Assembly: GCA_016296045.1 (NCBI GenBank)
Contig: JAEDKB010000063.1
Span: forward strand, 1 to 8,419
Source: Oscillospiraceae bacterium
GTDB taxonomy: Bacteria; Bacillota; Clostridia; Oscillospirales; Oscillospiraceae
Length of the DNA stretch: 8,419 bases
Direction of reading: 5' to 3'
The notes under the pieces were generated by a model. That model did no database searches, was not told the DNA's origin, and was given only the letters and a program-made list of their open reading frames with translations. Each line of letters begins with the position of its first letter. Positions within the stretch are counted from its first letter, which is position 1. Of this stretch, positions 1 to 6,991 are shown piece by piece. A program made the translations under genes and the position numbers.

Positions 1-27
1 TAAAAAAGTGATGTAGCCTAATGGTAG

Positions 28-279
28 ATGGCTGACAGCATGCTGAGATTTGACGGCGCTCTAATTAAGCGCATTGAGCATTTACACCCGCACAAGCTGC
101 GGCATAGTTTTGCAAGCATTGCCATTGTAAACGGCGCAGACATTGCAAGTGTTTCTGAAAAGCTCGGTCATGCTGATAAATCTACCACGCTGCGTCTTTA
201 TACGCATGCCGATCAGGAAAGCATCAAGCAGGTAAGCAACATCTTCCGCGAAGCAATCAAATTACAGAAAAAGGCATAG
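28..279 (+). pseudogene. Tyrosine recombinase (phage/ICE-type integrase), C-terminal remnant
   Basis: Tyrosine recombinases cut and rejoin DNA at attachment sites through a catalytic tyrosine. The 83 residues here match only the last part of such an enzyme. They contain [11 protein letters not shown] (residues 20-30), which supplies the box II histidine and arginine (H22, R25). LGH (H48) and TTLRLYTH, with the nucleophile Y58, follow at the usual spacing. The N-terminal arm-binding domain, the core-binding domain and the first catalytic arginine (box I) are missing. The frame is closed just upstream by TAA (19-21) and TAG (25-27). No ribosome binding site precedes the ATG, so the ORF start is probably not a real start. 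Residues before about 14 do not resemble the family, which suggests a rearrangement junction near position 60. A terminator follows directly and a tRNA gene lies 158 bp downstream. I read it as an inactive relic of an integrated element. Confidence 0.85.
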
Positions 280-284
280 AAAAA

Positions 285-320
285 GCCGGGCAGATCAAGC
301 GTCTGCTCGGCATATTTTTT
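285..320 (+). terminator. Intrinsic terminator of the integrase remnant
   Basis: A 10-bp stem (285-294 with 302-311, one G-T pair) encloses a 7-nt loop. It is followed by ATATTTTTT (312-320). It begins five bases after the integrase stop codon and points the same way, so it is the original terminator of that gene. Confidence 0.85.
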
Positions 321-326
321 GTCCCC

Positions 327-350
327 GTATGGGTTTTTGTATGGGTTTTT
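327..350 (+). repeat. Perfect 12-bp tandem repeat (2 x GTATGGGTTTTT)
   Basis: Two exact back-to-back copies of GTATGGGTTTTT lie at 327-338 and 339-350, between the integrase terminator and the tRNA terminator. Directly repeated short sites near an integrase gene often serve as arm-type binding sites for the integrase N-terminal domain. That role is an inference from position only. Confidence 0.7.
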
Positions 351-394
351 CAAAAAGTGGTAAAAAAGGATATATAGCAAAATGTTTCGAATAT

Positions 395-431
395 AAAGAA
401 AAACACCGTAGAATCAAATGATTCTACGGTG
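395..431 (-). terminator. Intrinsic terminator of tRNA-Thr
   Basis: A perfect 13-bp stem (404-416 with 419-431) has only two bases between its arms. On the minus strand it is followed by a T-rich tract (TTTTTCTTT, complement of 395-403). It starts seven bases beyond the encoded CCA of the tRNA, which fits termination of the tRNA transcript. The real loop is probably 4 nt, with the innermost A-T pair open. Confidence 0.85.
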
Positions 432-437
432 AAAAGT

Positions 438-513
<76 letters not shown>

Positions 514-531
514 ATTTCTGACAGCTTTTGC

Positions 532-561
532 ATTATATCAAAGAATACCACCTTCTGTCAA
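532..561 (-). promoter_or_regulatory. Consensus sigma-70/sigma-A promoter of tRNA-Thr
   Basis: On the minus strand a perfect -35 box TTGACA (complement of 556-561) and a perfect -10 box TATAAT (complement of 532-537) are separated by 18 bp. Transcription would start around 525, about 12 bases before the tRNA 5' end at 513. A strong promoter of this kind is expected for a stable RNA gene. Confidence 0.9.
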
Positions 562-664
562 CTGTTTTTTTGAAAACTTTTTTTGCAGAGTCAGATATGT
601 TGAAAAAGTTACAAAAAATTTTCACAAATTTCCGGGAAAACTGTAGCATTTTAGTGCTGCCCTG

Positions 665-673
665 TGTTATAAT
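665..673 (+). promoter_or_regulatory. Extended -10 promoter of the U32-maf-mreCD-PBP2 unit
   Basis: TGTTATAAT gives a perfect TATAAT hexamer (668-673) preceded by the TGn extension (665-667). No convincing -35 box lies 16-18 bp upstream; candidates around 642-650 match poorly, which fits an extended -10 type. The start would be near 680, leaving a leader of about 48 nt that ends in the AGGAG ribosome binding site at 714-718. The rest of the gap from 514 to 727 is AT-rich, and I see no other feature in it. Confidence 0.65.
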
Positions 674-727
674 TTATGCTGCGATTTTATTAAAATAGGA
701 AACAAATGCTTTCAGGAGCTTTTCGAT

Positions 728-2809
728 ATGCTTGAATTACTCTCTCCGGCCGGCTCGATGGATGCGCTGCGTGCAGCGGTCTGTAACGGAGCCGACGCGG
801 TTTATCTCGGTGCCGATGCCTTCAATGCACGCCGCGGAGCAAAAAACTTCACATTGGATGAACTGCCTGAAGCCGTTCGTTACTGCCATGTGCGTGATGT
901 CAAGGTGCATCTGACGCTCAATACGCTGGTATCTGACCGTGAAATGCGTTCTGCCGCGCAGACCATCTCTGCCGCAGCAAGAGCAGGTGTGGATGCGTTT
1001 ATCGTGCAGGATCTCGGCATTGTTTCCCTCTGCAAGGAGATTGCGCCGGGCGTTGCGCTGCATGCGTCTACGCAGATGAGCATCCACTCTCTTGAGGGCG
1101 TCAAAAAGGCTGCCGAAATGGGAATTTCCCGTGTTGTGCTTGCCAGAGAGCTTCCGCGGGAGAATATTGCATTTATCTGCCGCAACAGCCCCGTGGAAAT
1201 CGAAGTCTTTGTTCACGGCGCGCTATGTATGTGCTATTCCGGTCAGTGCTATATGTCTGCCATGATCGGCCGGCGCAGCGGAAACCGCGGTCAGTGCGCG
1301 CAGCCCTGCCGCATGGCCTACGGCTATGACCGTTATGACGAAAAATATCCGCTGAGTCTGAAGGATAACTGTCTTGTGCAGTATCTGGAAGAGCTGGACA
1401 AAATGGGCGTTGCAAGCATTAAGATCGAAGGACGCATGAAGCGTCCGGAATATGTAGCGACGGTGACCGGCGTTTACCGTGAGGCGCTGAACGGCGCAAA
1501 GATCGGCGATCGGGAGATGAAGAAGCTGCGCAGCGCGTTTTCCCGACAGGGCTTTACGCAGGGTTATTACCTGAGCCGCCTCGGAAAAGAAATGTTCGGT
1601 ACGCATATGGAATCAGAAAAAAAGCAGCTCATGCAGGAGGCTCGCGCCACCTATGAAAACAATGAGGCCGCCCGTGTTCCGGTAACCTTCTTTGCCGTGG
1701 TTGCCAGAGGGCAAAATGTGATGCTGGCGGCGCAGGACAGAGCGGGCAACATTGGCAGGGTGCAGGGAAATCTCCCTGAGCCGGCAAGAACCCGTGAGCT
1801 GACAGAAGAAGAACTGACCGGCCGCCTTTCCAAAACGGGCGGCACACCGTATTATTGCGAAAACGTCCGCTGCAAGATCGACAGCGGCTTGAGTGTTTCG
1901 GCGGCGGAGCTGAACCGCTTGCGCAGGGACGTGCTCCTGCAGCTTTCCGCGCAGCGCGCCAGACGTTCAGACACGGAGATTGGCACATATACCGATATCC
2001 GAAAGCTTTCCGGAACAAGCAAACCGCCGCTCCTGACGGTCAGCGTGACCAAAACGGAACAGATCACCAGAAATATGCGTCGGGCACGTCCTGCCGCGAT
2101 CTATGTTCCGATTTCGGAAATTATGGCGCAGCCGGATTTCTATCAGGCAGTTTCTGCCGAGCAGAACATTGTCGCCTCGCTGCCGCGTGTTGTGCGTGAT
2201 GACGAAACGCCCGCGCTGCTTTCCCAGCTTTCCGCGCTTTCGCAGCTCGGAATCAAACGGGTGCTTTTGGGCAACCTCGGTCAGATCCCGCTGGCACACT
2301 CACGCGGCTTGGAATGCTCCGGTGATTTCGGCTTGAATTTGTTTAACTCCCGTTCGATGGCGGCCATCAAGGAGCAGGGATTGGTCAGCGCAACGGCATC
2401 GTTTGAAATGACGCTGCCGCAGATTCGTGATCTGTCCAAGCCGCTGCCGACCGAGATGATCGTCTATGGGCGGCTGCCGCTGATGCTGACGGAAAACTGC
2501 CTGATGCAAAACCGTTCCGGTATCTGCGCCTGTCACAGCGGCACGGTCAAGCTGGTGGACCGTATCGGCGAGGAATTCCGTGTCGTGCGTGACGGAGACA
2601 GCTGCCGCAGCGTTTTGCTCAACGGAAAGAAGCTGTATATGCTGGATAAGAAGAACGAGCTGCGTAAGCTTGGATTATGGGCGCTGCGCCTTTCCTTTAC
2701 AACGGAAAACGGCGCGGAGATCGACAGCGTGTTATCCGCATGGAACGATAAGGCTGTGTTTGATCCCGGCGCCTGCACGCGCGGCTTGTATTTACGCGGC
2801 GTACAATAA
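728..2809 (+). CDS. U32 family 'peptidase' with DUF3656 domain, RlhA-type RNA hydroxylation protein
   Basis: Despite the family name, characterised bacterial U32 proteins such as E. coli RlhA and TrhP hydroxylate 23S rRNA C2501 and tRNA uridine-34, using iron-sulfur chemistry and prephenate. This 693-residue protein opens with LLSPAGSMDALRAAV and the GADAVYLGAD motif (residues 21-30). The U32 signature at 159-177 is a full match (E-x-F-x-x-G-A-L-C ... G-x-C-x-M-S). Cysteines 167, 169, 174, 190 and 194 are candidates for metal or cluster binding. KIEGRMKRPEY lies at 232-242 and the FSRQGFTQGYY motif at 271-281. Residues 315-410 look like DUF3656, and a second cysteine group (591, 600, 602, 626) lies in the C-terminal collagenase-like part. 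Length and domain order fit RlhA (about 650 residues) better than the shorter TrhP. The start is set by AGGAG at 714-718, nine bases before ATG. It is the first gene of the run leading to the mre genes. The family call is firm, but the exact RNA target is inferred, so no symbol is given. Confidence 0.93.
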   Translation: MLELLSPAGSMDALRAAVCNGADAVYLGADAFNARRGAKNFTLDELPEAVRYCHVRDVKVHLTLNTLVSDREMRSAAQTISAAARAGVDAFIVQDLGIVSLCKEIAPGVALHASTQMSIHSLEGVKKAAEMGISRVVLARELPRENIAFICRNSPVEIEVFVHGALCMCYSGQCYMSAMIGRRSGNRGQCAQPCRMAYGYDRYDEKYPLSLKDNCLVQYLEELDKMGVASIKIEGRMKRPEYVATVTGVYREALNGAKIGDREMKKLRSAFSRQGFTQGYYLSRLGKEMFGTHMESEKKQLMQEARATYENNEAARVPVTFFAVVARGQNVMLAAQDRAGNIGRVQGNLPEPARTRELTEEELTGRLSKTGGTPYYCENVRCKIDSGLSVSAAELNRLRRDVLLQLSAQRARRSDTEIGTYTDIRKLSGTSKPPLLTVSVTKTEQITRNMRRARPAAIYVPISEIMAQPDFYQAVSAEQNIVASLPRVVRDDETPALLSQLSALSQLGIKRVLLGNLGQIPLAHSRGLECSGDFGLNLFNSRSMAAIKEQGLVSATASFEMTLPQIRDLSKPLPTEMIVYGRLPLMLTENCLMQNRSGICACHSGTVKLVDRIGEEFRVVRDGDSCRSVLLNGKKLYMLDKKNELRKLGLWALRLSFTTENGAEIDSVLSAWNDKAVFDPGACTRGLYLRGVQ

Positions 2810-2819
2810 CAATTCTGTC

Positions 2820-2841
2820 CGCCTCCGAGTTCTCGGAGGCG
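2820..2841 (+). promoter_or_regulatory. Hairpin burying the maf ribosome binding site
   Basis: A perfect 10-bp inverted repeat (2820-2829 with 2832-2841, arms CGCCTCCGAG and CTCGGAGGCG) lies in the 36-nt gap between the U32 gene and maf. With a realistic 4-nt loop the stem is 9 bp. The 3' arm contains GGAGG (2835-2839), the ribosome binding site six bases before the maf ATG. The 5' arm is its exact anti-sequence. No T-run follows, so it is not an intrinsic terminator. It could restrain maf translation or be opened by ribosomes finishing the upstream gene. Confidence 0.7.
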
Positions 2842-2845
2842 AGAA

Positions 2846-3433
2846 ATGGAGAAGACTATGGGTATCATATTAGCGTCTGCCTCTCCCAGAAGACGGGAAT
2901 TGCTAAAGCTTATGGGACTGGATTTTACGATCCGCACCGCTTCTCACGACGAGACCATGGATCCTTCCGCAGCCCCTGCCGATGAGGTTGCCCGCGTCAG
3001 CCTGCTCAAGGCACAGGCGGTATGTCCGGCCTGCGCGGAGGAGGATATCATCATTGCGGCAGATACCATTGTGGTTTGCGATTCGCTCGTAATGGGAAAG
3101 CCCCATTCGGAACAGGATGCATTTTCCATGCTGCGCCGCCTGTCCGGACGCGATCATCAGGTGATGACCGGCCTGACGGTGATGCAGGGGAAAAACGCTG
3201 AGACAGTTACGGTGACGACCACACTGCATTTTCGCGACCTTTCCGATGAAGAGATCCGTGCCTATATTGCCACCGGTGAACCGAAGGATAAGGCCGGCGC
3301 ATATGCCGTTCAGGGGCTTGCAGCCATGTTTGTGGTCAAGCTGGACGGCGACTACTACAATGTCATGGGTCTGCCGGTCTGTACGCTGGCAACGATGCTG
3401 CGCAAGCGCGGCATCAGGATTCTTGGCTGTTGA
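2846..3433 (+). CDS. maf: Maf family nucleoside triphosphate pyrophosphatase
   Basis: Maf proteins hydrolyse non-canonical or selected nucleoside triphosphates to monophosphate plus pyrophosphate in the cytoplasm, as house-cleaning enzymes and, in Bacillus, as factors linked to septum formation. The 195 residues cover the whole family length. IILASASPRRRELL (7-20) is the N-terminal nucleotide-binding motif. K55 (SLLKA), D73 in AADT, and K85 in MGKP are conserved active-site positions. DKAGAYAVQG (148-157) and GDYYNVMGLP (168-177) complete the fold. Which nucleotides it prefers cannot be read safely from sequence. The chosen ATG has GGAGG at 2835-2839, six bases upstream, inside a hairpin. A second in-frame ATG at 2858 would give a start directly at the conserved GIILASASPRR and has GGAG at 2848-2851, so the first four residues are uncertain. 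maf next to mre genes is a classic Firmicutes arrangement. mreC starts 11 bases after its stop. Confidence 0.95.
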   Translation: MEKTMGIILASASPRRRELLKLMGLDFTIRTASHDETMDPSAAPADEVARVSLLKAQAVCPACAEEDIIIAADTIVVCDSLVMGKPHSEQDAFSMLRRLSGRDHQVMTGLTVMQGKNAETVTVTTTLHFRDLSDEEIRAYIATGEPKDKAGAYAVQGLAAMFVVKLDGDYYNVMGLPVCTLATMLRKRGIRILGC

Positions 3434-3444
3434 GGTGATCTGGG

Positions 3445-4275
3445 TTGAAAAAACAATTTAACGGACGGGTGAAACTGATTTTGATTCTGGCGGTAGTGCT
3501 GGCCGCCCTGACGGCGATTACCACAGCGGTGTTCGGAACGACCTTTTTGGGCAATGCCGTTCAGACCGTCCTGACACCGATCCGCAGCGGCATCAGTTCC
3601 GTCACCCGTCAGGTCGAGCGCTATTATAACTATGTGTTCGGCTATGAGGCGCTGGAAGCCGAAAACAAATATCTGGAAGAGCGCATCATGAATGTGGAGG
3701 AAGAAATCCGAAATGCAGATGCGCTTGCGCGTGAAAACGACCGTCTGCGCGAATTATTGAACCTGCAAAAAGATAATACGGATTATGAATTCTGCGATGC
3801 GTATATCGTTTCATGGGATTCTTCAAACTGGAAAAGCACCTTTTCCATTGCCAAGGGAACCAATTCGGGTCTGGAAGAGGGCATGGTCGCGGTTACGGAA
3901 TACGGACAGGTTGTCGGTCTGATTACGCAGATCGGCCCGAACTGGGCAACGATCACGACGGTTCTGGACACCTCGCTGGAAATCAGCGCAAGCATTGCGT
4001 CTTCCGGACACACCGGCGTTGTGCAGGGCTCTTATACGGCCGGCGAAGATAACACCCTCCGTATGAACTACCTGCCGACCAATGTTGTTCTTCGCAACAA
4101 CGATCAGATCGTTACCACCGGCTCGGCGGTTTATCCGAAAGATCTGATTATCGGTTATATTATTGATGCCGGCTATGATGAGACCGGTGTTGCAAAATAC
4201 GCAAAGCTGAGTCCCGCAGCGAATTTTGATCAGTTGGAGCAGGTGTTTATCATTACGCACTTTACGGTCGATTAA
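3445..4275 (+). CDS. mreC: Rod shape-determining protein MreC
   Basis: MreC is a bitopic membrane protein of the elongasome. Its extracytoplasmic part interacts with PBP2 and activates the RodA-PBP2 wall synthase. The 276 residues show the family layout: a short basic N-terminus (KKQFNGRVK), one membrane helix at about 10-31, and a coiled coil rich in E, L, N and R at about 65-108. Two beta-barrel domains follow. The first includes GTNSGLEEGMVAV (138-150) and the GQVVGLITQIG segment. The second includes GSAVYPKDLIIGYI (226-239) and the C-terminal FDQLEQVFII (261-270). Translation starts at a TTG with GAGGTGAT (3432-3439) five bases upstream, a site that overlaps the maf stop codon region. mreD follows 17 bases after the stop. 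mreB would often precede this gene, but here maf does. Confidence 0.95.
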   Translation: MKKQFNGRVKLILILAVVLAALTAITTAVFGTTFLGNAVQTVLTPIRSGISSVTRQVERYYNYVFGYEALEAENKYLEERIMNVEEEIRNADALARENDRLRELLNLQKDNTDYEFCDAYIVSWDSSNWKSTFSIAKGTNSGLEEGMVAVTEYGQVVGLITQIGPNWATITTVLDTSLEISASIASSGHTGVVQGSYTAGEDNTLRMNYLPTNVVLRNNDQIVTTGSAVYPKDLIIGYIIDAGYDETGVAKYAKLSPAANFDQLEQVFIITHFTVD

Positions 4276-4292
4276 GGAAGGAGGCGCAGACT

Positions 4293-4829
4293 GTGCTGGA
4301 CAAACTGTATATTACGCCGAAGCAGTGGCTGCATATTCTGCGCTGGACGCTCTATACGCTGCTGCTGGTGCTTACAATGATGGTGCAGACTGTCGTGCTG
4401 GGCAATCGTACGATATTCGGAATCCATCCGGATTTTGTGCCGGTCGTGATTGTCTGCGTCTGCCTGCGAGAAGGTCCGGAACGCGGCGGCGTATTTGCGC
4501 TGCTCGGTTCTCTGCTGTGGTGTTTATCCGGTGCCGCGCAGGGCAGCATTTGCATTGCGGTGCTGACCATTGTTCCGGTAATCGGCGGACTTCTGTGCAG
4601 GGCGGTTTTAGTGAACCGTTTTGTTCCCTGCCTTCTCATTACGGTGATCGCTCTGTTTCTGGAGCATGCAATCGCTTTTTTAATCGGTTTCTTTTTCAAC
4701 GGTATGGCAGGAATCCTCTTCCTGACGGACCTGCTTCCGTGTGTGCTGATTTCTTCCGTTGTGCAGCCGCTGGTATATCTGGTGGTAAAGCGCATCGAGA
4801 AAGTTGGAGATGCTTATGAATCAGTTTAG
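4293..4829 (+). CDS. mreD: Rod shape-determining protein MreD
   Basis: MreD is a small polytopic membrane protein of the elongasome that works with MreC and PBP2. The 178 residues are typical in length and almost entirely hydrophobic, with about five to six membrane segments: roughly 15-36, 47-57, 64-80, 84-106, 112-136 and 140-165. The PDFVPVVIVCVCLREGPERGGVFALLGS region (46-73) carries the weakly conserved MreD features, a PD pair, then a charged turn with R-G-G, then a small-residue helix. Identification rests on this together with position between mreC and the PBP2 gene. The GTG start is preceded by GGAAGGAGG (4276-4283), which begins directly after the mreC TAA, with nine bases of spacing. 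Its last 14 bases overlap the PBP2 gene if that gene starts at 4816, suggesting coupled translation. Confidence 0.9.
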   Translation: MLDKLYITPKQWLHILRWTLYTLLLVLTMMVQTVVLGNRTIFGIHPDFVPVVIVCVCLREGPERGGVFALLGSLLWCLSGAAQGSICIAVLTIVPVIGGLLCRAVLVNRFVPCLLITVIALFLEHAIAFLIGFFFNGMAGILFLTDLLPCVLISSVVQPLVYLVVKRIEKVGDAYESV

Positions 4830-6891
4830 ATTTTCTTTTCGTGTCACTGCGCTGCTTCTTGCAATCGCTTTGATGATGGGTGTATTTGTCGTCCGCCTTT
4901 ACGGCGTTCAGGTACAGGAATCCACAAAACAGACAGCAAATGACGCAGGCACTTTCACCTACCGCACGCGAGTAACCGCTGCCCGCGGTGAGATCCTTGA
5001 CCGCAACGGCAATGTGTTGATCGGCAACCGTGCCTCGTTTAATATCTCGCTGGTCTATGATGTGCTTTTCAGTGCGGAGGACCCGAATGAAAAGCTCCGT
5101 CAGTTGACCAACCTTGCGGTGGAAAACGGCTTAACGATTGTAGACCATCTTCCGATAACGGAGAAAAAACCCTACGAATATACAACAGATCAGTTTTCTT
5201 CCATTTGGAACGGTTATTTAAAAACCTATCTTGCCGAGCAGGACTGGGATACCGATATATCGGCGCCGCAGTTGATCCGTCGAATGATGGATCGCTACAA
5301 TATCCCTGAGGATTGGTCGGAGGATGAAGCCCGACGCGTTCTTTCGGTGCGTTATGAGCTGTCGCTGCGCCACTGCACCAATCTCCCCACTTATATCTTT
5401 GTGGAGGATGTTGACCCGAACGCGCTTGCCAAGCTGATGGAGCTGAATGTACCGGGCGCGAACGTGGAAACCTCTACGGTACGCGAATATAATACGACCT
5501 ATGCCGCGCATATTCTCGGCACGGTCGGCCCCATGAGCCAGGAGCAGTATGAGTACTATAAGGATCTGGACTATCCGATGGATGCCGTTGTCGGTCAAAG
5601 CGGTCTGGAGCAGGCCTTTGAGGAAGAGCTCCATGGCACGGACGGTATGCGCGAGACGACCATTTCCGAAGACGGCACGATTTTGGAAGAGCACTATCTG
5701 GTAGAGCCAAAGGCCGGCAACAATATCGAGCTTGCAATCGATATCGAATTGCAGAAAACCACCGAAGACGCGCTTGCCGCTCTGATTGAAGATCTGAAGG
5801 AAAACGGCCTGAATGAGTATGGCAGTGGTAAGGATGTCGGCGGCGGCGCCGCAGTTGTCATGTCGGTCAAGACCGGTGAAGTTCTTGCCTGCGCCAGCTA
5901 TCCGACCTTTAATCTGGAAACCTACAGCGAGGATTTTGCGGACTTGGTCGCGGACGAGGATACTCCGTTGGTGAACCGTGCGTTGGAGGCTTGCTATCCT
6001 CCCGGCTCCGTCTTTAAACCCTGCACGACGGTTGCCGCGCTCCAGAGCGGAGCGATCGACCCGGATATTGAGATTACCGATGAAGGTATTTATCGCCGCT
6101 TTGAAGATCAGGGCTATCTGCCGCGTTGCATGTTATGGACGACCGCCCACGCAACACACGGCACACTGACAATTCAAAAAGCGCTTCAGGTCTCCTGCAA
6201 CTATTTCTTCTACGAGGTTGGTTACCGCACCGGTATCGAGGCCATTGAGCAGACTGCCAAGGGACTTGGCTTGGGAGAATATACCGGTGTTGAACTCTAC
6301 GAGGCGCGTGGTACACGCGCCAGCCCCGAGGCAAAGGCAGCAAACCATGAGGGTGTTGAGGGTATATGGTTCGGCGGCGATACGGTTTCCGCCGCAATCG
6401 GGCAGTCGGAGCATTCCTACACGCCCATCCAGCTTTGCTCCTATATGTGTACGCTCGGCAACAAGGGTACGCGCTATAAGGCAACCTTCCTGCGCCGTGT
6501 GATTTCCTCGGACTATCAGAAGCTCCTGTTTGTCAACGAGCCGATAATTCTGAGTCAGATGGAAATCACGCAGGAGGCCTATGACGTATTTTCCGAGGGC
6601 ATGCGCCTGTCGGCAAACAAGGGTACTGCGTGTACCTATCTGTGGAACATCAATCTGGGCATTGATATCTGCGCAAAAACCGGTACCGCAGAGCATGGTT
6701 CCGGCGGTTCCGATAACGCCTCCTTCGTCGTATTTGCTCCGAGAGAAGATCCCGAAATCGCGATTGCGGTTTACGTCGAACGAGCGGCGGGCTCCAGCAA
6801 TCTGGGTCAGATCCCGCGTGCGGTTCTGATTGATTACTTCAATGAGAGCAGCTTCACGGACTACTATCCTTCGGAGTACCGTATGAATTGA
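4816..6891 (+). CDS. mrdA: Class B penicillin-binding protein 2 (elongasome D,D-transpeptidase)
   Basis: This membrane-anchored enzyme cross-links peptidoglycan stem peptides during side-wall growth, as partner of the RodA glycosyltransferase and the target of beta-lactams. Counting from ATG 4816 it has 691 residues. One membrane anchor lies at about 11-28. The dimerisation domain opens with AARGEILDRNG (55-65) and contains VVGQSGLEQAFEEELHG (258-274). The transpeptidase domain has all three active-site motifs: S398-V-F-K401 in PPGSVFKPC, S460-C-N462, and K621-T-G623 in AKTGTAEHG. There is no glycosyltransferase domain and no PASTA repeat, so it is not a class A or PASTA-type sporulation/division PBP. 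The in-frame TTG at 4804 and ATG at 4810 have no usable ribosome binding site. ATG 4816 has GGAG at 4806-4809 with six bases of spacing. It overlaps mreD by 14 bp and closes the operon before a strong hairpin. rodA is not adjacent. Confidence 0.95.
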   Translation: MNQFRFSFRVTALLLAIALMMGVFVVRLYGVQVQESTKQTANDAGTFTYRTRVTAARGEILDRNGNVLIGNRASFNISLVYDVLFSAEDPNEKLRQLTNLAVENGLTIVDHLPITEKKPYEYTTDQFSSIWNGYLKTYLAEQDWDTDISAPQLIRRMMDRYNIPEDWSEDEARRVLSVRYELSLRHCTNLPTYIFVEDVDPNALAKLMELNVPGANVETSTVREYNTTYAAHILGTVGPMSQEQYEYYKDLDYPMDAVVGQSGLEQAFEEELHGTDGMRETTISEDGTILEEHYLVEPKAGNNIELAIDIELQKTTEDALAALIEDLKENGLNEYGSGKDVGGGAAVVMSVKTGEVLACASYPTFNLETYSEDFADLVADEDTPLVNRALEACYPPGSVFKPCTTVAALQSGAIDPDIEITDEGIYRRFEDQGYLPRCMLWTTAHATHGTLTIQKALQVSCNYFFYEVGYRTGIEAIEQTAKGLGLGEYTGVELYEARGTRASPEAKAANHEGVEGIWFGGDTVSAAIGQSEHSYTPIQLCSYMCTLGNKGTRYKATFLRRVISSDYQKLLFVNEPIILSQMEITQEAYDVFSEGMRLSANKGTACTYLWNINLGIDICAKTGTAEHGSGGSDNASFVVFAPREDPEIAIAVYVERAAGSSNLGQIPRAVLIDYFNESSFTDYYPSEYRMN

Positions 6892-6928
6892 TTCGGTTGC
6901 CCGATCAAGAGGGATTATTACGAATCCG

Positions 6929-6991
6929 TATGAGCATTGGAAAGAGGACGCGTCGCTTCGTGCGACGCGTCCTCTTTCCAAATCGCTCATA
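6929..6991. terminator. Bidirectional hairpin between the convergent PBP2 and M14 genes
   Basis: A perfect 20-bp stem (6937-6956 with 6962-6981) closes a 5-nt TTCGT loop. After a 1/3-nt internal loop it extends by a further 7 bp (6929-6935 with 6985-6991), giving 27 bp in all. Each strand reads a GC-rich core followed by TTTCC, a modest T tract, so it can plausibly terminate both transcripts. The outer arm includes the TGA stop codon of the M14 gene (complement of 6987-6989). Confidence 0.8.

Noticed and set aside
3..359. Direct repeat AAAAAGTG at 3-10 and 352-359 flanking the integrase remnant as possible attachment or target-site duplication
   Set aside because: Only eight A-rich bases match and the surroundings differ, so chance is a sufficient explanation.
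352..370. AAAAAGTGGTAAAAAAGG as a Tn916-like integrase arm site
   Set aside because: The likeness to DR2-type arm sites is weak, in A-rich DNA, and recalled only approximately. The tandem repeat at 327-350 is a better candidate.
4804..4815. Upstream TTG (4804) or ATG (4810) as the PBP2 start
   Set aside because: Neither has a Shine-Dalgarno sequence at usable distance, while ATG 4816 has GGAG six bases before it.
6133..6990. Long minus-strand ORF of 285 codons opposite the PBP2 gene
   Set aside because: It is antisense to the PBP2 transpeptidase domain with all catalytic motifs present on the plus strand. It looks like a codon-bias shadow with no start signals.
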